From positions 1-28,109 of the forward strand of contig CAMIHT010000002.1 in assembly GCA_946222725.1 (NCBI GenBank): 28,109 nt of DNA, read 5' to 3'. Every line of letters begins with the position of its first letter. Within the stretch, counting starts at the first letter, position 1. Below are positions 8,581 to 16,455 of the stretch, in pieces. This stretch comes from Actinotignum schaalii. Its GTDB lineage: Bacteria; Actinomycetota; Actinomycetes; Actinomycetales; Actinomycetaceae. The translations under genes were made by a program, and so were the position numbers. The notes beneath the pieces are model-generated. The model did no database searches. It was not told where the DNA came from and saw nothing but the letters and a program-made list of their open reading frames with translations.

Positions 8581-8981
8581 GCCCCTGGGATATTATCGGC
8601 GCCGCGCTCATGCTGGCCAGCGCCGCACTCACCTTCGTGGCCGCCATCGGCATGTTTCGCTACCCGGACCTCATGACGCGCCTGCACGTGGCCACCAAAC
8701 CGCAGGTCCTCTCCCTGATCATGGGTTGCCTGGGCGCGGCCTGCCTGGTGCGTGACCCCTCGATGACGTGGACGCTGCTGCTCGTGATCGGCTGCCAGCT
8801 CATTACCTCGCCCATCTCCGCGCATATGCTCTCGCGCGCCGGGTACCGTACCGGCCGTATCGATTCGGATGCCATGGTCGTGGACGAATTGCGCGAGGAC
8901 CTGCGCTTCGGGCGTGGGCTGAGTCATAATAGTTCTGGACAGGACAAGAATTCAGCGCGGGGGAGCACCTCCGCGCAATAA
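8577..8981 (+). CDS. mrpG: Na+/H+ antiporter subunit G
   Basis: MrpG/MnhG family, 134 aa, three transmembrane helices. The diagnostic motif G-M-F-R-Y-P-D-L-M-T-R-L-H-V-A-T-K lies near residues 25-41. The open frame continues upstream through mrpF, but the real start is GTG 8577: it is preceded by AAGGAG, overlaps the mrpF stop by 4 nt, and sits directly before the first helix. This is the last gene of the mrp operon. Confidence 0.9.
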   Translation: MSPWDIIGAALMLASAALTFVAAIGMFRYPDLMTRLHVATKPQVLSLIMGCLGAACLVRDPSMTWTLLLVIGCQLITSPISAHMLSRAGYRTGRIDSDAMVVDELREDLRFGRGLSHNSSGQDKNSARGSTSAQ

Positions 8982-8990
8982 ACATCGAGG

Positions 8991-9034
8991 GCGGCGCCGG
9001 GTCTCCTGGCCGCATCCGGCCGGGGCCGCGCCGC
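8991..9034 (+). terminator. GC-rich hairpin after mrpG (no T-run)
   Basis: Arms GCGGCGC (8991-8997) and GCGCCGC (9028-9034), with further GGCC/GGCC pairing inside. It lies between mrpG and the DUF4235 gene. It could end or weaken mrp transcription, but there is no T-tract and it directly abuts the next ribosome site. Confidence 0.35.
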
Positions 9035-9051
9035 GCGAAGAAAGGGACGCT

Positions 9052-9321
9052 ATGGATATCGGGTGGAAAGTTGTGAGCGCGGGCGTTGGGGTGCTCTCGG
9101 GTATCGTCGCCAATAAAATCGTGGATGTGGTGTGGAAGGGTATTTCCGGGCGGGAGATTCCCGATTCTGAGGATCCGAACGCGCCGCTCGTGGACGCCAT
9201 GATTTTCGCCGTGGTTTCCGCCGGGGTGGCGGCGGCAGTTTCCCAGCTCACCCAGCGCCAGGCCGCCAAATGGTACGGCAAAGGTGAAGTGATCGATTCG
9301 CAGGCGCGCGCCCGGGCCTAA
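9052..9321 (+). CDS. DUF4235 family small membrane protein
   Basis: 89 aa. The sequence M-D-I-G-W-K-V-V-S-A-G-V-G-V-L-S-G, then K-I-V-D-x-V-W-K and a second Ala/Val-rich helix at about residues 46-64, resembles the DUF4235 family, common in actinobacteria and of unknown function. Two predicted helices flank a short charged loop (G-R-E-I-P-D-S-E-D-P). Start ATG 9052 has GAAAGGGA upstream. It lies 70 nt after mrpG, possibly in the same transcript but behind a GC-rich hairpin. Confidence 0.75.
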   Translation: MDIGWKVVSAGVGVLSGIVANKIVDVVWKGISGREIPDSEDPNAPLVDAMIFAVVSAGVAAAVSQLTQRQAAKWYGKGEVIDSQARARA

Positions 9322-9379
9322 CGTTCGCGCGGCGCCGATTCGGATCCGACCCGGCGCCGATACGCTCGGGACCGCGGGC

Positions 9380-9408
9380 GTGAAAATACGGGACCTCCGT
9401 ACTAGACT
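9380..9408 (+). promoter_or_regulatory. Candidate promoter of the TPP riboswitch-thiBPQ transcript
   Basis: -35-like GTGAAA (9380-9385) and -10-like TAGACT (9403-9408), each 4/6 to consensus, with a 17-bp spacer. This would start transcription around 9415, right at the 5' edge of the riboswitch aptamer. The positional fit is the main support. Confidence 0.45.
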
Positions 9409-9416
9409 GGACGGCA

Positions 9417-9508
9417 CGACAGGGGAGCGCAGCAGCGCTGAGAGTGCGGCCGGCACGCGGCACGCAGACCCTCGAACCTGCTCCGGTTAGTACCGGCGAA
9501 GGGAGTCG
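9417..9508 (+). ncRNA. TPP (THI-box) riboswitch aptamer
   Basis: Contains the conserved THI-box elements in order: AGGGGAGC, then GCTGAGAGTG, then GACCCTCGAACCTG, then CCGGTTAGTACCGGCGAAGGGAG. P1 pairs CGAC (9417-9420) with GTCG (9505-9508). It senses thiamine pyrophosphate. It sits upstream of thiB, as expected for a thiamine-uptake operon. Confidence 0.95.
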
Positions 9509-9512
9509 AGAT

Positions 9513-9556
9513 CTCTCCTCCGCATTCGCGGAGACCCTCCTTATATCCTGAGGAGG
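9513..9556 (+). promoter_or_regulatory. Riboswitch expression platform: anti-Shine-Dalgarno elements before thiB
   Basis: The thiB ribosome site AGGAGG (9551-9556) has two upstream complements: CTCCTC (9515-9520), able to pair with GAGGAG (9550-9555), and CCTCC (9536-9540), able to pair with GGAGG (9552-9556). A local hairpin CTCCGC/GCGGAG (9518-9523, 9528-9533) competes with the first. GGAG at 9502-9505, at the 3' edge of the aptamer, could pair with CTCC at 9515-9518. There is no T-run, so control is probably at translation initiation. Confidence 0.6.
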
Positions 9557-9560
9557 ATGC

Positions 9561-10607
9561 ATGGTCCAGAAAAATAGGCACGGCGCCCGCGCACTTGCGG
9601 CCGCCGCGATGGTTGCGGCACTGGCCCTGGCCGGATGCTCAAAGAACGACGACGCCGCCTCTCCGGCAGCGAGCGATCAGCCCACCACAGTTCGGGTGGT
9701 CAGCCACGAATCCTTCAACCTACCCGATGAACTCATTGCCCGCTTCGAGAAAGAATCCGGGTACACCATCGTGAAATCGGCACCCGGGGATACCGGCCAG
9801 GTTGTTAACCAATTGGTGCTGGCGGATGGCAAACCCGGCGCGGATATGGTGTTCGGGGTGGATACCTACACCGCCTACCAGGCGCTAGATGGCAATACCA
9901 TTGCTGATTATTCTTCCCCGAAGCTCCCCGCGGGGGTGACCGCCCTGGAAGGGAAACTCAATCCCATCGATCAGGGCGAAGTCTGTGTTAATTATGATCG
10001 CGAGTGGTTTACCCAGAAAAATATGACTCCGCCCCTGAGCTTCGCGGATCTTTCCCGCCCCGAATACGCGGCGCTGCTCGCGGTAGAAAATCCGGCGCTT
10101 TCCTCGCCCGGCCTGGCTTTCCTGGCTGCTACCGCGCACGTTGCCGGGGGGACTGAGGGTCTCTCCCAGCTGTGGGGCCAGCTGCTCGGGGCCGGAACCC
10201 GCATTTCTGGCTCGTGGACAGATGCCTACTACACCGATTTTTCCGGTTCGGAAGGTAAGGGAAACTACCCGCTGGTGGTTTCCTATTCTTCCTCCCCGGC
10301 CGCTGAAAATGGGCGCACCGGCGTGATCGAATCGACCTGCGTACGCCAGGTGGAATACGCCGGGGTGCTGCGCGGGGCAGAGAACCCGGAAGGTGCCGAG
10401 GCCTTTATCGATTTCCTGCTTTCTGAGGATGTGCAGAAAGCTATCCCGGAGTCGATGTACGTGTACCCGGTGGCCGATGTGGAACTTCCCGCGAGCTGGC
10501 AGCAGCACGCCCCGCGTGTCAAGGACCCTATCGTGCTGGACGCTAAAGAAGTGGGTGCCCAGCGCGCCGAATGGATCCGCGCTTGGCGTGACACCGCGGG
10601 AATGTGA
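9561..10607 (+). CDS. thiB: Thiamine ABC transporter substrate-binding lipoprotein
   Basis: 348 aa. The N-terminus is a lipoprotein signal: positive residues, an Ala/Leu core, then the lipobox L-A-G-C with Cys26 as lipidation site. The mature part resembles ThiB/TbpA: V-V-S-H-E-S-F-N-L at the start of the fold, G-D-T-G-Q-V-V-N-Q-L near residue 75, G-A-D-M-V-F-G-V-D-T near residue 94, and V-S-Y-S-S-S-P in the C-terminal lobe. It captures thiamine or its phosphates outside the membrane and delivers them to ThiPQ. It lies directly under a TPP riboswitch, which fixes the substrate class. Start ATG 9561 follows AGGAGG. The stop overlaps thiP by 4 nt (GTGA). Confidence 0.92.
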   Translation: MVQKNRHGARALAAAAMVAALALAGCSKNDDAASPAASDQPTTVRVVSHESFNLPDELIARFEKESGYTIVKSAPGDTGQVVNQLVLADGKPGADMVFGVDTYTAYQALDGNTIADYSSPKLPAGVTALEGKLNPIDQGEVCVNYDREWFTQKNMTPPLSFADLSRPEYAALLAVENPALSSPGLAFLAATAHVAGGTEGLSQLWGQLLGAGTRISGSWTDAYYTDFSGSEGKGNYPLVVSYSSSPAAENGRTGVIESTCVRQVEYAGVLRGAENPEGAEAFIDFLLSEDVQKAIPESMYVYPVADVELPASWQQHAPRVKDPIVLDAKEVGAQRAEWIRAWRDTAGM

Positions 10608-12289
10608 GTAACACATTTCGTATCCCGCGCCCGCGCGGAGCTTCCCTAGTGGTTGCTCTCGCGCTCGCGGTCCCGCTATTTTTCCTCGCGGTGTTCTTCC
10701 TGTGGCCGGTGGTGGCGATGCTCGCGCGCGGGCTCGTCACCCCGGCCGGGGTGGATACCGCGGGTTTTGCCGCCGAGCTCACCCGCTCGCGTACCTGGAA
10801 AGTCGCCGGGCAAACCCTGTGGATGGCGGCGGCCAGCACCGCTTGCTCGGTCGTGCTGGGGCTTCCCCTCGCCTATGTGCTTTACCGCCTGCGCCTGCCC
10901 GGGGTGCGGGTGGTGCGGGCCTTCGTGGTGGTGCCTTTCGTGCTCCCCACCGTGGTGGTGGGGACCGCGTTCCGGGCACTGCTGCGCGCGGACGGCCCCT
11001 ACGGTTTCCTCGGCTGGGATTCCAGCCCGTGGGCAGTGGTCGCGGCCATGGTTTTCTTCAATACCGCGGTGATTTCCCGGACGGTGGGGCCCCTGTGGGC
11101 GGCGCTGCCCCCGCACGCGGAGGCCGCTCGCACCCTGGGCGCCTCCCCGTGGCGGGCTTTTCGTACCGTCACCCTTCTGGAACTGGCCCCGGCTATTACC
11201 TCCGGCGCGGCTATTGTCTTTTTATTTTGTTCGACGTCGTTCGGAATCGTCCAAACCTTAGGCGCACCCGGCTACGGAACCCTCGAAACTGAAATCTGGG
11301 TGCAAACCACCACCTTCCTTGATTTACGGGCCGCCGCAGTGCTCTCGCTGCTGCAAGTGGTGATCGTCGGGATCGCCACCGCGGTGGCGGCCCGGGCCAC
11401 CCGGCGCACCTCAGCGGCGCTGCGCCTGCGCCCGGCCGCCAGGAGGAAAGTGGGCCCGAGTGATATTCCCGCGCTGCTCATCAGCTCGGCTACCGTTATT
11501 TTCCTGATCGGAGCTCCGCTCCTCACCCTGGTGGCGCGCTCCTTCCAGCGTTCGGGCACCTGGACGCTGGAGAACTACCGAAACCTCATCGGTTCTTCCG
11601 GATTCTCGGGGGTTTCGGCTTCCGATGCACTCCGGAACTCCTTGACGACGGGCTTGAGCGCTGCCGCACTTGCCCTGCTCCTCGGGGCGCTGCTGGCTTT
11701 CGCGTTGGCCTCCCCGTGGGCCCCGCCGCGGCCGGTGAGCGCTGCCGCGGAAGGGATCGCCCTGCTGCCGCTGGGTGTTTCCGCGGTGACGGTCGGCTTC
11801 GGATTATTCCTCACCATCCGGATGCTTGTACCTTCCGCGCAGTTACTCGTGCCGGTAGCCCAAGCGGTGGTGGCCCTTCCTCTTGTGGCCCGGGTGATCC
11901 TCCCGGTGGTGCGGGCCATTGACCCGCGTCTGCGCGAGGCCGCCGCCACCCTGGGGGCCGGGCCGGGGCGAGTCTGGAGAAGTATCGACCTGCCCTTGGC
12001 CGCCCGGGCGCTCGCGGTGGCAGCCGGTTTCGGCCTGGCCATTTCCTTAGGGGAATACGGTGCCACATCCTTCCTGGCTACCAGTGATTCCACCACGCTT
12101 CCGGTGCTGATCGGCCAGCTTTTGGGGAGGCCCGGGGCGGAAAATTACGGGACCGCGATGGCGGGGGCGGTGGTGCTCGGTACGGTCACCGGGGGGCTGA
12201 TGGCGCTGAGTGAAATGGCGGCGCCTGCCGGAGCTGCGTCGTCGTTAATAACGCAGCAGAAAGGAAAGCTTCGTGTTAGAACTTCGTGA
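10604..12289 (+). CDS. thiP: Thiamine ABC transporter permease
   Basis: 561 aa, two fused permease halves with about 12 helices, the usual ThiP arrangement. Each half has the cytoplasmic EAA loop that docks on the ATPase: E-A-A-R-T-L-G-A-S-P-W-R-A-F near residue 175 and E-A-A-A-T-L-G-A-G-P-G-R-V-W near residue 447. The start is GTG 10604, overlapping the thiB stop. The 3' end overlaps thiQ by 17 nt, so translation of the two is probably coupled. Confidence 0.9.
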   Translation: MSNTFRIPRPRGASLVVALALAVPLFFLAVFFLWPVVAMLARGLVTPAGVDTAGFAAELTRSRTWKVAGQTLWMAAASTACSVVLGLPLAYVLYRLRLPGVRVVRAFVVVPFVLPTVVVGTAFRALLRADGPYGFLGWDSSPWAVVAAMVFFNTAVISRTVGPLWAALPPHAEAARTLGASPWRAFRTVTLLELAPAITSGAAIVFLFCSTSFGIVQTLGAPGYGTLETEIWVQTTTFLDLRAAAVLSLLQVVIVGIATAVAARATRRTSAALRLRPAARRKVGPSDIPALLISSATVIFLIGAPLLTLVARSFQRSGTWTLENYRNLIGSSGFSGVSASDALRNSLTTGLSAAALALLLGALLAFALASPWAPPRPVSAAAEGIALLPLGVSAVTVGFGLFLTIRMLVPSAQLLVPVAQAVVALPLVARVILPVVRAIDPRLREAAATLGAGPGRVWRSIDLPLAARALAVAAGFGLAISLGEYGATSFLATSDSTTLPVLIGQLLGRPGAENYGTAMAGAVVLGTVTGGLMALSEMAAPAGAASSLITQQKGKLRVRTS

Positions 12290-12917
12290 CGTATCGGTGC
12301 GCTACCCGGACGGTTTCGAGGCGGTGCGCGGCGTGAATCTTAGCGTGGACTCGGGCACGACCGTGGCGCTGCTGGGGGCCTCCGGTTCGGGGAAATCCTC
12401 GCTGTTGCGCGGGATCGCCGGGCTGGAGGCAGTACGCGGGCAGGTGCTGATCGACGGCGCTGATATGACGGCGGTTCCCACCCATCGGCGCGGGGTGGGC
12501 ATGGTTTTTCAGGACGGGCAGCTTTTCCCGAGTCGCAGCGTGGGCGGAAATATTGCCTACGGGATTGAGAAAGGCCGTTCGCGCGCCGAGGTAGAGGTAG
12601 AGGTGGCGCGCTGGCTGGAGCTGGTGGAACTGAGCGGTTATGCCGAGCGGGCGGTCACGACTCTTTCGGGTGGGCAAGCCCAGCGGGTGGCTCTGGCGCG
12701 TTCCCTGGCGGCGCGCCCGCGGGTGCTGCTCCTGGACGAACCGCTTTCTGCTCTCGATACCCGCCTGCGGGAGGACCTGGCGGTATTCCTGCGCCGGGTG
12801 CTGCAAAAGGCCGGCACGACGGCGGTTTACGTTACCCACAACGATGCCGAAGCGGCGACCGTTGCCGACCGGGTGGTGCGCATGGATAGCGGGCGGCTGG
12901 TTGCTGTGTCGAAGTAG
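12273..12917 (+). CDS. thiQ: Thiamine ABC transporter ATP-binding protein
   Basis: 214-aa ABC ATPase with every nucleotide-site motif intact: Walker A G-A-S-G-S-G-K-S (35-42, Lys41), Q-loop V-F-Q-D, signature L-S-G-G-Q (131-135), Walker B ending Asp155-Glu156, D-loop S-A-L-D, and H-loop His189 (T-H-N-D). The short length without a regulatory domain fits ThiQ. GTG 12273 is used as start because AAAGGAAAG lies just upstream and the frame opens directly into the ABC domain. Last gene of the riboswitch-controlled operon. Confidence 0.92.
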   Translation: MLELRDVSVRYPDGFEAVRGVNLSVDSGTTVALLGASGSGKSSLLRGIAGLEAVRGQVLIDGADMTAVPTHRRGVGMVFQDGQLFPSRSVGGNIAYGIEKGRSRAEVEVEVARWLELVELSGYAERAVTTLSGGQAQRVALARSLAARPRVLLLDEPLSALDTRLREDLAVFLRRVLQKAGTTAVYVTHNDAEAATVADRVVRMDSGRLVAVSK

Positions 12918-12938
12918 GTGGCGCGGGCGGCCTGCGTT

Positions 12939-12962
12939 TTCCGGTTAGCTAAGCTCCCGGAA
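12939..12962 (+). terminator. Weak hairpin after thiQ
   Basis: TTCCGG (12939-12944) pairs with CCGGAA (12957-12962) around a 12-nt loop, 21 nt after the thiQ stop. There is no T-run, so it is only a candidate terminator. Confidence 0.25.
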
Positions 12963-13062
12963 CAGTACGGCTAGGGGGTGCGGACTGTTTATTGGACATT
13001 ATCGTTTAAAACCGTTCGCGCTGAGGTAAGCTTCAAATGTTTATTATCGATGGAGTCAGTAG

Positions 13063-13311
13063 GTGGGCAGTTCAATGAGGAAGCTCTTGTATAACAAAGA
13101 TTGGCTGAGGGTTTACGTCGTTACCCTGGTGTCCACCTCCCTGATGTCGGGCCTGTTCTTTATCTGGATGTACCTAAAGAACAAGGCGCAGTTCTCAACC
13201 TTAATGGCCGATTATGGCTCGGACTTAATTGCGTATTGCCTCATGCTGGTTGTTGTGATGCCGCTGGTTTTCGCATTGCACGCAAAGCGGCGGCAAGATC
13301 GGCGCGAGTAG
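13063..13311 (+). CDS. Small two-helix membrane protein of unknown function
   Basis: 82 aa from GTG 13063 (GGAG 7 nt upstream), or 78 aa from ATG 13075 (AGGTGGG 7 nt upstream); the sequence does not decide between them. Two hydrophobic segments, about residues 17-38 and 55-75, are separated by a polar loop, and the protein ends in a basic cytoplasmic tail (K-R-R-Q-D-R-R-E). I do not recognise the family firmly. The two-helix layout with L-M-S-G near the first helix and a helix ending V-M-P-L-V-F recalls DUF2798 proteins, but only weakly. It ends 1 nt before the convergent lipase gene. Confidence 0.65.
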   Translation: MGSSMRKLLYNKDWLRVYVVTLVSTSLMSGLFFIWMYLKNKAQFSTLMADYGSDLIAYCLMLVVVMPLVFALHAKRRQDRRE

Positions 13312-13312
13312 C

Positions 13313-14194
13313 CTACGCTCCGAGGAAGTGCAGGATCGCGGGGAACTCCTCGTTGATCTGGGCGGTGCCGGCCGCGAAAGAGGCTTCCAGCTTCGCCACA
13401 TTGGTTTCCCTATTCGAAGTCAGCTGGTGGCGCGGGAAGTAGAGGTAGGCCCGCCCCTGTGCTTCCAGATCGAAAAGATGGGCACGGGTGGCGTTGTACT
13501 TGGCCGCGCGTTCCTCCAGCGCAGTGACGAGGTGCGGGTATTTGTGGAACGCCGCCCGGATCAGCGCAGTTGCCTTTCGGGAAGGCGCCGGGCGCACGTA
13601 ATCGCGTGGTTTCGTCATAATAACGACGGCGCGCTCGAAGCCAGCAGCCTCAGCGGCATCAATAGGTATACCCCCGGATGGCCCGAGCGCGCCGTCGGCA
13701 TAAAGCTCACCGTCGAGCGTTACGAAAGGCATGATGCCGGGCATCGTTGAGGAAGCCTGCACCCGCACCAACAGGTCGTCAAGAACCTTAATATCGCTGC
13801 GGTGCCAGTGCACGGCGGCGCCGTCGCTCAAGCGAAAAGCACTGATATCGAAATCGCCGGGAGTGGACTGGAAAGTCTCAAAATCAAAGGGAAGGGCCTG
13901 GCCCGGGCGCGACGTATGAAGGTAAATGTAATCCGAATTGAAAGCACCCTTGCCGCTGAGGAACGTCCGCCAGTTCCCGATATTCGGATCCGCCCCAAAT
14001 TCCACGAAAGACCGCCGGGCCCGCAGCGGGTCACGGCTGAGGTAATTCGCCACGTGACTGGAACCCGCCGAAATTCCCGAAACATGCGGGAATTCCAGCC
14101 CGGCCTCGATGAACTTGATAACCACCGGGGCCGTGGCGCTCGCGCGCATACCACCGCCCTCAAAAACGAGGGCGGTCTCAGCAATCCGAGACAT
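13313..14194 (-). CDS. Patatin-like phospholipase / RssA-type hydrolase
   Basis: 293-aa alpha-beta hydrolase of the patatin class, which uses a Ser-Asp dyad. Visible: the oxyanion loop F-E-G-G-G-M-R-A (11-18); the nucleophile elbow G-I-S-A-G with Ser42; and the second catalytic motif D-G-A-L-G with Asp167, preceded by S-S-T-M-P-G-I-M-P-F. No signal peptide or membrane helix, so probably cytosolic or peripherally membrane-bound. Bacterial relatives (YjjU/RssA types) are lipid acyl hydrolases; the real substrate is unknown. The start ATG has AAAGGAG upstream on the minus strand. It follows the DUF4921 gene by 73 nt in the same direction and could be co-transcribed. Confidence 0.88.
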   Translation of the reverse strand: MSRIAETALVFEGGGMRASATAPVVIKFIEAGLEFPHVSGISAGSSHVANYLSRDPLRARRSFVEFGADPNIGNWRTFLSGKGAFNSDYIYLHTSRPGQALPFDFETFQSTPGDFDISAFRLSDGAAVHWHRSDIKVLDDLLVRVQASSTMPGIMPFVTLDGELYADGALGPSGGIPIDAAEAAGFERAVVIMTKPRDYVRPAPSRKATALIRAAFHKYPHLVTALEERAAKYNATRAHLFDLEAQGRAYLYFPRHQLTSNRETNVAKLEASFAAGTAQINEEFPAILHFLGA

Positions 14195-14267
14195 GGGGTC
14201 TCCTTTCTACGCACCGGGCTGGGGCGGGTGCGGCTGTGAGCTAAGCTGGCTCCGGCCGCGGCCCGAA

Positions 14268-15620
14268 CTACCTGCCGCGCACTCCTGATTCACCCATTCC
14301 GTAACGCAGCGAATTGACTTCGCAGCTGCATTCGGTGGCGATATTGATCGTGGAAGCAATCGCGCCTTCGGCGCGCAGCTCCAGCAGGCGAGGAACAACC
14401 CGATCCCGCAAGGACCACGGGTCAATGGTATTGACGTAGATCTTGGTGCCGCCTTCAAAACCGGCGAGGGTGGAGGTGCGCCACTTGAGGAGCACCCGCC
14501 ACGGGGTTGCTACTTCCATATCCCGTGAGGGTGCGTACCATTCCTCGTTCGTGGGAATATCTGGGCCGGTGGCCGCGTGCATGGCATGTACCAGATCCGA
14601 AACCGCGCGCAATTCGTGGCGAGTGTGCTCGAAAGGCTGGGAGGCTTCCGAGCGTGACCACACTTCGAGGGTAGGGTAGCGATGCCCGAACCCGGCGTAG
14701 GCCACCGCGTACTTATTCTCCGCGATAACCAGATTGTGGTAGCCGGCGTAATCCACCCCATATTCGTTGAAGATATTGGGGTTATCGCGCACCCGGTCCA
14801 CTTCGTAGCGGTGATTGACGGTGCGCTCATCAATGGAGACCAGCTGCTTATGGAGGTGTTCGAAGGAGGCTCCGGCCGGCCGCAACCAATTCTGGAAGAC
14901 CTGCACGTATTTGACGTAGCGGTTCTGCTCGTACAAATCGCGCATGGCATCCGCGGTAAGCAGGAAGTACCAGTAGTGCTCAGCCGGGGTGAGGGTACCC
15001 GAGCCGGCCCGATTCGCGGTGGAATCGGAACCGGGCACATAGTGGTGGCGCCCGATAATGAGGTCATGCCCGCCTCCGTAGAACGGCAGCGCGCTCAAGA
15101 GGCGCTCCCGTTCCGGTAGTGCATTCCAGGCATCCTCATCCATGCCCGAGGCAATGGCCTTGTTATGCGCCACGGAAAGCACGTGGGCCCGCCCGGCTGC
15201 ATCCGAGGTGTAGCGCTCAAAAGCATCCTGGCGGCGGGTGGTGAGTTCGTACTGGTAGTTGGTGGTCCAGTACTGGAAAGGAACAATCTCAAAAAGATTG
15301 GGAACCCGCCGGAAGTCCCACGGATCCGCCAGGGAATCTACCGGGGCATCATAGGTGATCCGAGCTTCACCCGTGGTGGGATTGCCAACGATACGCGCCT
15401 TTTCCGGCGGCGTTTCCAACACCCGATCCGCGCAGAAAGAACAGAAGTTTTCCGGGTGATCCGCACTCAGCGGTTCCGCGATAGGAACTTCCGCCTTGAG
15501 GGGCCGGTTAGCGCGGCCCGGCTGGGTCCACACTTCGGTACCGGAAAACGGGTTGATCTGTTTGATGGTCCCATCCGGAAGCCGGGTAATAGGCGGGCGA
15601 ATTTCGTGGCGTACAACCAT
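14268..15620 (-). CDS. DUF4921 family protein, galactose-1-phosphate uridylyltransferase-like
   Basis: 450 aa. The opening (R-P-P-I-T-R-L-P-D-G-T-I-K-Q-I-N-P-F-S-G-T-E-V-W) matches an actinobacterial family I know as DUF4921, related to GalT in the HIT superfamily. GalT-type features: a C-S-F-C zinc-like pair (Cys60, Cys63) and the catalytic H-x-H-x-Q triad (His255, His257, Gln259), expected to form a nucleotidyl-histidine. A nucleotidyl-transfer role is therefore likely, but the substrate is unknown. No gal genes are nearby, so calling it galT is not justified. A 41-nt hairpin lies in its 5' leader. The start ATG is preceded by GAGGGAAA. Confidence 0.8.
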   Translation of the reverse strand: MVVRHEIRPPITRLPDGTIKQINPFSGTEVWTQPGRANRPLKAEVPIAEPLSADHPENFCSFCADRVLETPPEKARIVGNPTTGEARITYDAPVDSLADPWDFRRVPNLFEIVPFQYWTTNYQYELTTRRQDAFERYTSDAAGRAHVLSVAHNKAIASGMDEDAWNALPERERLLSALPFYGGGHDLIIGRHHYVPGSDSTANRAGSGTLTPAEHYWYFLLTADAMRDLYEQNRYVKYVQVFQNWLRPAGASFEHLHKQLVSIDERTVNHRYEVDRVRDNPNIFNEYGVDYAGYHNLVIAENKYAVAYAGFGHRYPTLEVWSRSEASQPFEHTRHELRAVSDLVHAMHAATGPDIPTNEEWYAPSRDMEVATPWRVLLKWRTSTLAGFEGGTKIYVNTIDPWSLRDRVVPRLLELRAEGAIASTINIATECSCEVNSLRYGMGESGVRGR

Positions 15621-15638
15621 AAGTTTCCCTCACGTTCG

Positions 15639-15679
15639 GCAGCAGAGCCACCCACCATAGTAGTGGGTAGCCCCGCTGC
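15639..15679 (-). terminator. Hairpin between the stress-protein gene and the DUF4921 gene
   Basis: GCAGC (15639-15643)/GCTGC (15675-15679) and ACCCAC (15650-15655)/GTGGGT (15663-15668) form a two-part stem. In the minus direction it follows the YflT-type gene and precedes the DUF4921 start by 18 nt. With no T-run it could be a terminator or a leader structure. Confidence 0.35.
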
Positions 15680-15760
15680 GAGCACGGTGAAGCTGAATTC
15701 TGCGGCGTAGCGGGCACCGGAGCAACCGGCTTGTACCCGCACAGACCGGCGAATGCCCGC

Positions 15761-16270
15761 TCAGCTCACCGAATACCCTGCCTGCGCCAAAGTTGCATAA
15801 GCCTCATTGACGAAGGCTCTACGCACCTGCACCTCATAAGAATTAGCGGTGGTGGCCCGCACCGAAGCGAAGTCACGCCGCCCACCGGTGAAGCCGTGCG
15901 AGATCGCACCCATAATGGCCCCGAGCACCGCCCCGCAGGCGAGCCCGAAGAGGAGCACTTGCCAGAGCACCACGGCCGGCGCGAAAAGGATAAAGAAGAA
16001 GGAGAAGAAGAGGCCCCAGGAGGCCCCGCCCGCCGCGCCGTAGAGCGCGGCCTTTCCGGTGGTCAGGCGCCCGGTCACCTGCTCCACGCTTTCTAGATTC
16101 ACGCCGACGATACGCACATTTTCCACCGGGAACCCGGCATCCGAGAGCGCATCCACCAGGCGTTCGGCCCGCCGGTAATCAGAAACTTCCGTAATGGTGC
16201 GGTAATCCGCGGCACTTTGTTCAGCGGCGCGCGCGGTGGCGGACGCGCCAGTAGTTATGTTTTCATTCAT
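15761..16270 (-). CDS. YflT-type general stress protein with membrane hairpin
   Basis: 169 aa. The N-terminal ~60 residues match the general stress protein 17M / YflT domain: Y-R-T-I-T-E-V-x-D-Y, A-E-R-L-V-D-A-L-S-D-A-G-F-P-V-E-N-V-R-I-V-G, a small ferredoxin-like unit. Two adjacent hydrophobic segments follow (about residues 78-125, Gly/Phe/Ala-rich), then a soluble tail ending in a second short beta-like repeat. The actinobacterial members commonly have this domain-plus-membrane-hairpin build. The function is unknown beyond stress association in relatives. Start ATG 16270 has only a weak AGGAT ribosome site. Confidence 0.75.
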   Translation of the reverse strand: MNENITTGASATARAAEQSAADYRTITEVSDYRRAERLVDALSDAGFPVENVRIVGVNLESVEQVTGRLTTGKAALYGAAGGASWGLFFSFFFILFAPAVVLWQVLLFGLACGAVLGAIMGAISHGFTGGRRDFASVRATTANSYEVQVRRAFVNEAYATLAQAGYSVS

Positions 16271-16455
16271 AGGCTCATCCTAAAGGTGGCCTATGACAGA
16301 AAAACCTTCCTCGAAACAAAAATCAGCTGCGCGCCGGAAATGCTCGCTAGCGGTGGAAACCGGGAAGCGTAGTCCGGCGCGCAGCCTGGATGGTGTTAGT
16401 GCGCGCCAAATCGTACGGGCGCGCAGTTCACGTGCGCACTGGCTAGCCAGCCGCG

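Noticed and set aside
9001..9019. Inverted repeat as part of a second riboswitch before the DUF4235 gene
   Set aside because: Only simple GC-rich pairing; no conserved riboswitch elements.
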